A stretch of 12,751 nt of DNA from JARLFX01 sp036404255. Lineage in GTDB: Bacteria; Acidobacteriota; Terriglobia; Terriglobales; Acidobacteriaceae. The notes beneath the pieces are model-generated. The model made no database searches, was not told the origin of the DNA, and worked only from the letters and a program-made list of their open reading frames with translations. The translations under genes were made by a program, and so were the position numbers. The stretch covers positions 1 through 12,751 of the forward strand of contig DASWOP010000076.1 in the NCBI GenBank assembly GCA_036404255.1. Direction: 5' to 3'. Numbering within the stretch: the first letter of the stretch is position 1; each line of letters begins with the position of its first letter. This document shows positions 6,397-12,039 of the stretch, piece after piece.

Positions 6397-7221
6397 TCAG
6401 GCAGAAACTGTAGCCAGCGGCACATCGCGGCGAGTCTGCATGGTGGGGACGGCGGCCAATAGACTGCGTGTGTAGGGATGCTGCGGCGCGCTGAAGAGCG
6501 TGGCGGTCGGCGCTTCTTCCACGATGCGGCCGCGCTGCATGACGGCTACGCGGTCTGCTGTCTCAGAGACAACGGCTAGATCGTGCGAGATGAAGAGCAT
6601 CGCGAGGCCATGCTGCTGGCGGAGCTTCTGCAAAAGCACCAGTATTTGAGCCTGTACGGTTACATCCAGAGCGGTGGTGGGTTCATCGGCGATCAGCAGG
6701 CGGGGGCGGTTCACGATGGCCATGGCGATCAGGATGCGCTGGCGTTGTCCGCCGGAAAACTGGTGCGGATAGTCGTGCATGCGGCGCTCTGCTTCGGGTA
6801 GGGCGACCTCGTGCATGGCGGCCAGTACGCGCTCGTGAAGTTCAGCGCGAGAGAGGGTGGGGTGGTGGGCGCGGACGGCCTCTGCAATTTGCTCACCGAC
6901 GCGCATCACCGGGTTTAACGCGGTCATTGGCTCCTGAAAGATCATGGCGATGTCGCGGCCGCGGTGGGCGCGCATGTCCTCGGCGGATAGGGGGAGGAGG
7001 TCGGTGCCGTTGAAGAGAATCTCGCCGGTAGTCTGCGCATTAGGCGCTAAAAGCCGCATGATTGCTAGAGAAGTGGCGGATTTTCCCGAGCCGGATTCGC
7101 CGACCAAACCAAGGACTTCACCGGGCGCAATACGGAGGTTTATACGGTGTACCACGGGCAAAGTGACGGTCTGCGCACGGAAGGCTACGGTGAGATCACG
7201 GACGTCGAGCAGGGGAGCCAT
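6397..7221 (-). CDS. ABC transporter ATP-binding protein, DppD/OppD type, short form
   Basis: An ATPase subunit of a peptide/nickel-type importer (PepT family), acting on the inner face of the inner membrane. Its 274 residues include Walker A GESGSGKS (41-48), Q-loop Gln96 in IFQEP, the signature FSGGQRQR (155-162), Walker B LLIADE (175-180, Glu180), the D-loop ALDV and the switch His213. QHPYTRSLLAAVP near 247-259 marks the DppD/OppD class. These proteins usually run to about 320-330 residues with a Cys-rich oligopeptide-transporter C-terminal domain; this one ends where that domain would begin, and the frame beyond the stop codon does not restore it. No permease, binding protein or partner ATPase lies in the window. 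An in-frame TAG two codons before the ATG at 7221 fixes the start region, and there is no ribosome binding site; TATTTT lies six bases before the ATG. Confidence 0.9.
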   Translation of the reverse strand: MAPLLDVRDLTVAFRAQTVTLPVVHRINLRIAPGEVLGLVGESGSGKSATSLAIMRLLAPNAQTTGEILFNGTDLLPLSAEDMRAHRGRDIAMIFQEPMTALNPVMRVGEQIAEAVRAHHPTLSRAELHERVLAAMHEVALPEAERRMHDYPHQFSGGQRQRILIAMAIVNRPRLLIADEPTTALDVTVQAQILVLLQKLRQQHGLAMLFISHDLAVVSETADRVAVMQRGRIVEEAPTATLFSAPQHPYTRSLLAAVPTMQTRRDVPLATVSA

Positions 7222-7327
7222 AGGCTAAAAATACAGGGATTAGGAGTTCGGGGCCAGCGGGCAGATGGTGTCGTGTCCTTCGGAATTTACTTCCAGGCGG
7301 TTGGCGTAGTGGTGGGGGTCACAAGAA

Positions 7328-7333
7328 TATACT
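7328..7333 (+). promoter_or_regulatory. Candidate -10 element of trpC (possible leaderless start)
   Basis: TATACT matches the sigma-70 -10 consensus at five of six bases and lies exactly six bases before the trpC ATG at 7340. No Shine-Dalgarno sequence intervenes. If used, transcription would begin at or beside the ATG and give a leaderless mRNA. No convincing -35 is seen at 17 bases; TTGGCG at 7301-7306 is 21 bases away, which is long. Confidence 0.4.
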
Positions 7334-7339
7334 TTAAGT

Positions 7340-8137
7340 ATGGCTTCACATCTGGACAAAATCGTGGCGCATACGCGCGAAGTGGTGGCGGCGCGGAAGG
7401 CTGCGGCCGATATGCCTACGCTGGAGCGGCGGGCGCGGGAGCATGCGCCGAGAGGATTTGCCAGGGCGCTCAAGCTGAGGGCTGCTACCGGGCCGGCGAT
7501 TATTGCGGAGCTGAAAAAGGCGTCGCCGTCGAAGGGGCTAATCCGCGAAGATCTGGATGTGCCGGTGCTGGCAAAGCAGTTAGAGGCTGCGGGAGCTTCG
7601 GCGCTTTCGGTGCTGACGGAGGAGAAGTTCTTTCTCGGCAGTCTGGAGAATCTGGAGCGGGCGTCGGTTGCGGTGCAGATTCCCTGCCTGCGCAAAGATT
7701 TCATGGTGGATGAGTTCCAGATGCTGGAGGCGCGGGCGTCGGGTGCGGATGCGATTCTGCTGATTGCCGCGGCGCTTACTGACCGCGAGCTGCGACTGTT
7801 GCGGAATGCTGCGCGAGCGATGGAGTTGGACATTCTGTGCGAGGTTCATAACCGCGAAGAGCTAGATCGCGTGCTCAATCTGGATTGCGATGCGTATGGC
7901 GTGAATGCACGGAATTTGAAGACGTTTGATGTGAGCCTCGATGTGAGCCTGGAACTGTTGGCGATGCTGCCCGCGGATGCGGTGCGGGTGGCGGAGAGCG
8001 GGATTCATACGGCGGCTGATCTGCAGAAGTTGCGGGCGGCGGGATACGATGCGTTTCTGGTGGGCGAATCGCTGATGCGGCAGGAGAATCCCGGCGATGG
8101 GCTGCGGGAGTTGCTGGCTGAGCCGGTGAGGGCGTGA
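7340..8137 (+). CDS. trpC: Indole-3-glycerol phosphate synthase
   Basis: TrpC closes the indole ring, turning carboxyphenylamino-deoxyribulose phosphate into indole-3-glycerol phosphate with loss of CO2 and water. The product is a single-domain TIM barrel of 265 residues, the usual length of the unfused enzyme. Motifs: SHLDKIVAHTR at the start; AELKKASPSKG (56-66) with Glu57 and Lys59; LTEEKFFLGS (92-101); CLRKDFMVDEFQ (116-127) with catalytic Lys119; CEVHNREEL (167-175) with Glu168; GVNARNLKTF (187-196) with Asn189; AESGI (218-222); and the phosphate-binding VGESLM (241-246). All expected catalytic positions are present. The ATG at 7340 matches the family start but has no ribosome binding site. 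trpF follows with essentially no gap. The gene is divergent from the ABC ATPase, with 118 bases between the two starts. Confidence 0.96.
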   Translation: MASHLDKIVAHTREVVAARKAAADMPTLERRAREHAPRGFARALKLRAATGPAIIAELKKASPSKGLIREDLDVPVLAKQLEAAGASALSVLTEEKFFLGSLENLERASVAVQIPCLRKDFMVDEFQMLEARASGADAILLIAAALTDRELRLLRNAARAMELDILCEVHNREELDRVLNLDCDAYGVNARNLKTFDVSLDVSLELLAMLPADAVRVAESGIHTAADLQKLRAAGYDAFLVGESLMRQENPGDGLRELLAEPVRA

Positions 8138-8139
8138 GC

Positions 8140-8808
8140 ATGTTCGTAAAGATCTGCGGCAATACGAATCTTCAGGATGCGCAGCTTGCGGTGGAGGCTG
8201 GTGCGGATGCTGTCGGCTTTGTCTTCGCGATGAGCTCGCGGCAGATGACGGCGGCGCAGGTTGCGGTGATTACGCCGACACTGCCTGCGTCGATCAAGAA
8301 GATTGGGGTGTTTCACGCGCGCACGGCAGAAGAGATTATCCATGACGTGCATGGGGCAGGTTTGACCGGAGCGCAGCTGCACTTTGCGTTCGATCCGGCG
8401 GTGGTGGAGCAGTTGCGAGCGGCGTTTGGGCCGGAGTTCTTCATTGTGCAGACGTTGCACTGGGTTGTGGATGGCGATGCTGCGGGGGCGGAGAAGGATT
8501 TTCGCGAACAACTGCGCGCGGTGGTGAAGGCGGGCAGTGTGGATGCGATTCTGCTGGACGCGAAGACCTCTGCTGCTAACGGTGGGACGGGCAGAAGCTT
8601 TGACTGGAAGCGCGCGCGTGCGGTGCTGGATGCTGAGGCAGGCGGTATGAAGGTGATCGTGGCGGGCGGACTGACGCCGGAGAATGTGGGTGAGGCGATT
8701 GCCGCACTGAAGCCCTGGGGCGTGGACGTGGCCAGCGGGGTGGAGTTTGCGCCGGGGATGAAGGACGCGAAGAAGATTTTGAATTTTGTGAAGACGGCAA
8801 AAGCGTAA
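8140..8808 (+). CDS. trpF: Phosphoribosylanthranilate isomerase
   Basis: TrpF catalyses the Amadori rearrangement of N-(5'-phosphoribosyl)anthranilate to carboxyphenylamino-deoxyribulose phosphate, the substrate of TrpC. The product is a TIM barrel of 222 residues. Motifs are FVKICGNTN (2-10) with the catalytic Cys6, AGADAVGFVF (20-29), KKIGVFHA near 53-60, GAQLH (77-81), LLDAKTSAANGGTGRSFDW (138-156) with the catalytic Asp140, the phosphate-binding VAGGLTPENV (174-183) and GVDVASGVE (194-202). A GTG at 8134 overlaps the trpC stop codon, but GAGGG at 8128-8132 is correctly spaced only for the ATG at 8140, so I use the latter. This places the start two bases after the trpC stop, which suggests translational coupling. 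trpB does not follow directly; an unrelated gene and a repeat region intervene. Confidence 0.95.
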   Translation: MFVKICGNTNLQDAQLAVEAGADAVGFVFAMSSRQMTAAQVAVITPTLPASIKKIGVFHARTAEEIIHDVHGAGLTGAQLHFAFDPAVVEQLRAAFGPEFFIVQTLHWVVDGDAAGAEKDFREQLRAVVKAGSVDAILLDAKTSAANGGTGRSFDWKRARAVLDAEAGGMKVIVAGGLTPENVGEAIAALKPWGVDVASGVEFAPGMKDAKKILNFVKTAKA

Positions 8809-8839
8809 GCTGTTGACGCTAATTCAAAGAAGGTAATTG

Positions 8840-9610
8840 ATGCGAGACATGCCTGAGATGGATTTATTAAATCGATCTATTGTTGCGGTGCTATGCCTAC
8901 TGATCGCTGTTCCAAATATTTTGGGGCAAACTAGCAAAGACATAGCACCACATCAGAAATCCGATACTTTCTTAGTGAATGAGAAAGGAAAGAAAATCAG
9001 ACTGCAGCATGGGGAGCTTGCTTCAACCAATTTCCAGATTGCCGGAATAGATCTGACGCTTAACGGTGAGTTGCTCGGCCGGGCTGCAAAAGTCTTAGGA
9101 AGTGTTTCCACTACATCTAGCGGCGACGCGGCAGATTATGATGAGCAGGCTTGTTACCGATCTGCCGTGGCGAACGATGGCACTCATCTCATATTTGGCC
9201 GAGGTGAAGTTAATGTATATTTCGTTCTGTCAATAGATGGTTCCACTCGGAAGAAGAATGCCGTTTGTTTGAGGTCCGAAAAGATAACACTGGATGCAGC
9301 TACTGAATCTGGACTGAAATTGATGCAAACAGAAGAGCAAGTCATTGCCGTGCTTGGCCTCCCGACGTCTCGCAGTGGAGTATCAAAAGAAAAACGTGAA
9401 GAGCTCCGCTATGAGTTCGAAACGCGGAAGCATGTGGCTCCCCAAGAGCTTGCCCGGCAGCTCAAGGAAGCTCTCCAGAAAGACCCCGCTCTGAACCTCA
9501 GAGAATTTCATGACAACTACGATTTTTTCGATCTTGATGAATCGATTCGCGCTCAATTCGTAGGCGACAGGTTGGTTCGGCTCACTGTCTCCTGGGTTGC
9601 AACAACTTAA
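8840..9610 (+). CDS. Predicted exported protein of unknown function
   Basis: I do not recognise this 256-residue protein. The N-terminus looks like a Sec signal peptide: a short charged start, then a hydrophobic core at about 14-27 (IVAVLCLLIAVPNI), with cleavage plausible around LGQ at 28-30. There is no lipobox. The mature part has two Cys (105 and 143) that could form a disulfide. Two segments look alike: about 71-90 (GELLGRAAKVLG) and about 158-180 (SGLKLMQTEEQVIAVLGLPTSRSG). Both have a helix-then-VLG pattern reminiscent of the SmpA/OmlA-like LGxP motif; this is a weak analogy. The ATG at 8840 has AAAGAAGG (8826-8833) six bases upstream. It starts 31 bases after trpF in the same direction. 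Base and codon use are visibly AT-richer than the trp genes, which suggests separate origin. Confidence 0.75.
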   Translation: MRDMPEMDLLNRSIVAVLCLLIAVPNILGQTSKDIAPHQKSDTFLVNEKGKKIRLQHGELASTNFQIAGIDLTLNGELLGRAAKVLGSVSTTSSGDAADYDEQACYRSAVANDGTHLIFGRGEVNVYFVLSIDGSTRKKNAVCLRSEKITLDAATESGLKLMQTEEQVIAVLGLPTSRSGVSKEKREELRYEFETRKHVAPQELARQLKEALQKDPALNLREFHDNYDFFDLDESIRAQFVGDRLVRLTVSWVATT

Positions 9611-9699
9611 TTTTCTAGAAACAGCTTCAATTTGCAGAATTTGTTCTGTCTCTGTATGCTGAAACTGATGACGAACCGCATTCACTTCGGCTTTATTAT

Positions 9700-9722
9700 C
9701 CGCTACTGGCGTTCAGTAGCGG
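9700..9722. repeat. Perfect 9-bp inverted repeat
   Basis: CCGCTACTG (9700-9708) and CAGTAGCGG (9714-9722) are perfect inverted repeats around the 5-base loop GCGTT. No T-run follows on either strand, so it is not an intrinsic terminator. A TATTAT hexamer lies immediately before it (9694-9699). It could be the first hairpin of an RNA that ends at the terminator 9790-9816, or a protein-binding operator. Confidence 0.6.
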
Positions 9723-9724
9723 CT

Positions 9725-9816
9725 CAGACGGAGTGTTCCCGGTAAAGTCTGCAAGATAGCAACAAGACGATTTCGGAAGACCCAGCGAGCCGCGACCATA
9801 AGAGTCGCGGTTTTTT
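9725..9816 (+). ncRNA. Possible small structured RNA or 3' untranslated RNA
   Basis: Between the 9-bp inverted repeat and the terminator, CAGAC (9725-9729) can pair with GTCTG (9747-9751). GTCT (9747-9750) can instead pair with AGAC (9765-9768), giving two exclusive folds before the terminal hairpin. The sequence is not coding, its GC pattern differs from the repeats downstream, and it ends in a proper terminator. It may be an independent small RNA or simply the 3' end of the transcript of the upstream exported-protein gene. I cannot assign it to a known RNA family by eye; the Acido-1 and Acido-Lenti-1 motifs are natural comparisons. Confidence 0.25.
9790..9816 (+). terminator. Intrinsic terminator downstream of the exported-protein gene
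   Basis: CCGCGAC (9790-9796) and GTCGCGG (9804-9810) form a perfect 7-bp GC-rich stem with the loop CATAAGA, followed directly by six T (9811-9816). It lies about 180 bases after the stop codon at 9610. Since trpB is nearly 1 kb further on, this terminator should uncouple trpB-trpA from trpC-trpF transcription. Confidence 0.9.
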
Positions 9817-9850
9817 GTTGTCTGGCGCAATTGACGGAAGGGTTAGCTAA

Positions 9851-9981
9851 GACGTACCTCAGGGGCTAAAGCCCGGTTCGATGGCGAGGTTGGATGTGCG
9901 GGCTAAAGCCCGCACCTACCTCAGGTGCAAAGGCAAGAACAAAGGCGAGAAGCAGATTCTTCGCTACGCTCAGAATGACAG
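9851..9981. repeat. Repeat block type 1, copy 1, with two GGGCTAAAGCCC hairpins
   Basis: This block matches 10610-10702. The shared parts are a 25-bp exact segment (9851-9875 and 10610-10634) and an approximately 80-bp segment (9901-9981 and 10623-10702) with a few substitutions and one indel. Copy 1 carries two GGGCTAAAGCCC modules, at 9863-9874 and 9900-9911. The second sits in a perfect 8-bp hairpin, GTGCGGGC (9896-9903) and GCCCGCAC (9908-9915), with the tetraloop TAAA. The block ends with a TTCGCTACGCTCAGAATGAC motif (9960-9979), also found elsewhere in the gap. Confidence 0.85.
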
Positions 9982-10025
9982 TGGTTTGTGGATGACAGTG
10001 GTGTGGGGATGACGGTGGTGTAGGC
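9975..10025. repeat. 17-bp tandem repeat, three units
   Basis: Units begin at 9975, 9992 and 10009. They read ATGACAGTGGTTTGTGG, ATGACAGTGGTGTGGGG and ATGACGGTGGTGTAGGC. The first unit overlaps the end of repeat block type 1, as if the ATGACAG end of that block had been tandemly extended. A further ATGACAGTGGTGTGG lies at 10143-10157. Confidence 0.75.
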
Positions 10026-10052
10026 GGGAAGTTTTTGGCTGTGGAGAGTTGG

Positions 10053-10135
10053 TTTCGTGCAGCGGAAGCTCTTTGGCGGTTTGGGTCACGTGGAGAGCAT
10101 CTGGATTCTTCGGCTTCGCTCAGAATGACTCGGGT
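10053..10135. repeat. Repeat block type 2, copy 1
   Basis: An 83-bp block beginning TTTCGTGCAGCGGAAGCTCT and ending CAGAATGACTCGGGT. It recurs at 10347-10428 with about ten differences. Its right half contains the CTTCGGCTTCGCTCAGAATG motif (10109-10128), a variant of the motif that ends block type 1. So the two block types share a common 3' module. Confidence 0.85.
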
Positions 10136-10346
10136 TTGTGGGATGACAGTGGTGTGGATAGGAAGTTTTTAGACGGTGGAGGAGTGGCTTCGCGGCGGGT
10201 TTGTTGTCAAGGGGTGAATCGTGGGGTGGGACGCGAAAATGGTTGATTTTATTGGGCGAAATGGTGGTTGGGACCGTGGCGTAGTTGGGTGGTGGGGTTG
10301 GTATTCTTAATGAGGGGACATGGGGTGGAGTGCAGCGGAGCTTTTG

Positions 10347-10428
10347 TTTCGTGCAGCGGAAGCTCTTTGGCGGTGTGGGTGACGTGAGAGCGTCTGGATT
10401 CCTCGACTGCGCTCAGAATGACTCGGGT
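10347..10428. repeat. Repeat block type 2, copy 2
   Basis: An 82-bp block matching 10053-10135. It ends in CTCGACTGCGCTCAGAATGA (10402-10421), another variant of the shared module. A partial copy of its start (GTGCAGCGGAGCTTTT, near 10330-10345) lies just upstream. A degenerate form of the shared module is seen at 10494-10519 (CTTCGATCGAGGGTCAGAAT). Confidence 0.85.
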
Positions 10429-10609
10429 GAAGTTGGTAGTGGATAGGGATGGTGTTTTCGCTGGCATGAGGAGAAACGGACTCTTCTCCTTTGCTTCGAT
10501 CGAGGGTCAGAATGACAGGCAAGAGCGAAGACAACGGCCTTCGTCGGGTTGGATGGGGTACAGCGATAAAAGCAACTACAGGGATCCTTCGCTGACAGGA
10601 AAGAACAAC

Positions 10610-10702
10610 GACGTACCTCAGGGGCTAAAGCCCGCACCTACCTCAGAAGCAAAGGCAAGAGCAAAGGCAGAAGCAGATTCTTCGCTACGCTCAGAATGAC
10701 AG
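10610..10702. repeat. Repeat block type 1, copy 2, with one hairpin module
   Basis: This block matches 9851-9981 but holds a single GGGCTAAAGCCC module (10622-10633); the 26-base spacer and the second module of copy 1 are absent. It ends with TTCGCTACGCTCAGAATGAC (10681-10700), 64 bases before the trpB start region. Both copies lie in the same orientation. Confidence 0.85.
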
Positions 10703-10766
10703 GATTGTTGGGTGTGGGCAGGTCAGATGCTACAGCGAGAGCAACGGTAATTGTAGAGAGGTGAAT

Positions 10767-12032
10767 GTGAGTACTGCGAACGATCTATCGAGCAAAAACA
10801 TTCCAGGCCGCTTCGGCGCATACGGCGGGCGCTATGTGCCGGAGACGCTGATGGCTGCGCTGGAAGAGCTGGAGCACTCCTACGCTGAGGCGCAGGCTGA
10901 CCCTGCCTTCCACACGGAGCTGGATGGACTGCTGCACCACTACGTTGGACGCCCCACGCCGCTCTACTATGCGAAGCGGCTCTCGGAGACGCTGGGCGGC
11001 GCGAAGATCTACCTGAAACGGGAAGACCTGCTGCACACCGGCGCGCACAAGATCAACAATGCGCTGGGGCAGGGTTTGCTGGCACGTCGCATGGGCAAGC
11101 ACCGCATTATCGCGGAGACAGGTGCGGGACAGCACGGTGTGGCTACGGCTACGGTGTGCGCGCTCTTCGGCATGGAGTGCGTGATCTACATGGGCGAAGA
11201 GGATATGCGGCGGCAGGAGCTGAACGTCTACCGCATGCGCCTGCTGGGTGCGGAGGTGCGGGGCGTGAACTCCGGCTCGTGTACGCTGAAGGACGCCATC
11301 AACGAAGCGATGCGCGACTGGGTTACAAATGTGCGCACGACGCACTATCTGCTGGGCAGCGTGCTGGGCGCGCATCCGTATCCGACGATGGTGCGAGATT
11401 TTCATCGCGTGATCAGCAGGGAGGCGCGCGGGCAGATTCTGGAGGCGGAGGGTAAGCTGCCGGACGCCATCATCGCTTGTGTCGGGGGAGGATCGAACGC
11501 GATTGGCGCGTTCTACGAGTTCATTCCAGATGCGAATGTACGGCTGATCGGCGTGGAAGCCGGTGGACGCGGTACGGGGCTTGGCGAGCATGCGGCGCGG
11601 TTCTTTACGGGGCCGGGTGGCGGCAGGCCGGGTGTTCTGCAGGGCACGTACAGCTATTTATTGCAGGATGATGCTGGGCAGGTGTCGCTGACGCATTCGG
11701 TTTCGGCGGGGCTGGACTACGCGTCGGTTGGGCCGGAGCATGCGGCGCTGCACGATTCTGGGCGCGCTACGTACACGTCAGCATCGGACGCAGAGGCGCT
11801 GGAGGCGACGGTGACGCTCTCGTGTACTGAAGGCATTCTGCCGGCACTGGAGAGTGCGCATGCGGTGGTGGAGGCGATCAAGATGGCTCCAAAGCTAGCC
11901 AAGAGTGCCGTGCTGATGGTGAATCTTTCGGGCCGTGGGGACAAGGATATTGGCATCCTGGCGCGGGAACTGAATTTGCAGGGAGCGACAGCAGCGGGTC
12001 AGCAAGTCAGCAAGTCAGCGGAAGGACGATAG
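10767..12032 (+). CDS. trpB: Tryptophan synthase beta chain
   Basis: TrpB is the PLP-dependent subunit that joins indole to serine to give tryptophan; it forms an alpha2-beta2 complex with TrpA. The product is 421 residues, slightly longer than the typical 390-410. Motifs: GRFGAYGGRYVPETL (14-28); RPTPLYYAKRL (62-72); LKREDLLHTGAHKINNALGQ (83-102) with the PLP lysine Lys95; AETGAGQHGVATATV (116-130) with catalytic Glu117; the cofactor phosphate loop GGGSNAIG (240-247); GVEAGGRGTGLGEHAARF near 262-279; and VNLSGRGDKD near the end. GTG at 10767 is favoured because AGAGAGG (10755-10761) is spaced for it, whereas the in-frame GTG at 10761 overlaps that site. The last residues (AGQQVSKSAEGR) come from an 8-bp DNA repeat. 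trpA starts seven bases after the stop. Confidence 0.96.
   Translation: MSTANDLSSKNIPGRFGAYGGRYVPETLMAALEELEHSYAEAQADPAFHTELDGLLHHYVGRPTPLYYAKRLSETLGGAKIYLKREDLLHTGAHKINNALGQGLLARRMGKHRIIAETGAGQHGVATATVCALFGMECVIYMGEEDMRRQELNVYRMRLLGAEVRGVNSGSCTLKDAINEAMRDWVTNVRTTHYLLGSVLGAHPYPTMVRDFHRVISREARGQILEAEGKLPDAIIACVGGGSNAIGAFYEFIPDANVRLIGVEAGGRGTGLGEHAARFFTGPGGGRPGVLQGTYSYLLQDDAGQVSLTHSVSAGLDYASVGPEHAALHDSGRATYTSASDAEALEATVTLSCTEGILPALESAHAVVEAIKMAPKLAKSAVLMVNLSGRGDKDIGILARELNLQGATAAGQQVSKSAEGR
11998..12019 (+). repeat. 8-bp tandem repeat inside the 3' end of trpB
   Basis: GTCAGCAA occurs twice in tandem (11998-12005 and 12006-12013) and is followed by a partial GTCAGC (12014-12019). It encodes the extreme C-terminal tail of TrpB. 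Eight is not a multiple of three, so a gain or loss of one unit would shift the frame of the tail and move the stop codon relative to trpA. Confidence 0.8.
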
Positions 12033-12039
12033 AAGACCG

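Larger units (their letters stand above)
9611..10766. other. Long non-coding gap before trpB, repeat-rich
   Basis: No credible gene lies in these 1156 bases. From left to right there is an inverted repeat (9700-9722), a strong terminator (9790-9816), then a mosaic of short repeats (about 9851-10702) described separately, and finally the trpB ribosome binding site AGAGAGG at 10755-10761. Open frames here are short, overlap the repeats on both strands and encode peptides such as HSERSRGI that arise from repeat DNA. The G-rich plus strand in 9980-10440 is made largely of TGGTGG-like strings. Confidence 0.8.

Noticed and set aside
7147..7713. Plus-strand Gly/Ala/Cys-rich open frame of 188 residues before and over trpC
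   Set aside because: It overlaps the ABC gene start and the first half of trpC in another frame; its composition is that of a frame shadow.
7877..7936. TrpC motif reads VNARNL rather than INNRNL, possible active-site loss
   Set aside because: The functional Asn189 and Arg191 are kept, and the middle position varies among known enzymes.
10249..10534. Minus-strand open frames containing the peptide HSERSRGI
   Set aside because: This peptide is translated from the dispersed CTCAGAATGAC repeat module; the frames exist only because of the repeats.
10049..10699. Plus-strand small open frames in the repeat gap
   Set aside because: They run through repeat copies, have no ribosome binding sites and encode low-complexity peptides.
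9851..10702. CRISPR array
   Set aside because: Repeat copies are irregularly spaced, of unequal length and partly nested, with no uniform spacers and no cas genes.
9611..10766. Insertion sequence
   Set aside because: There is no transposase frame, no long terminal inverted repeats and no evident target duplication; at most these are non-autonomous repeats.
10785..11591. Minus-strand open frame of 268 residues within trpB
   Set aside because: It is opposite strongly conserved TrpB motifs, and its His/Arg/Ala composition is that of a shadow.
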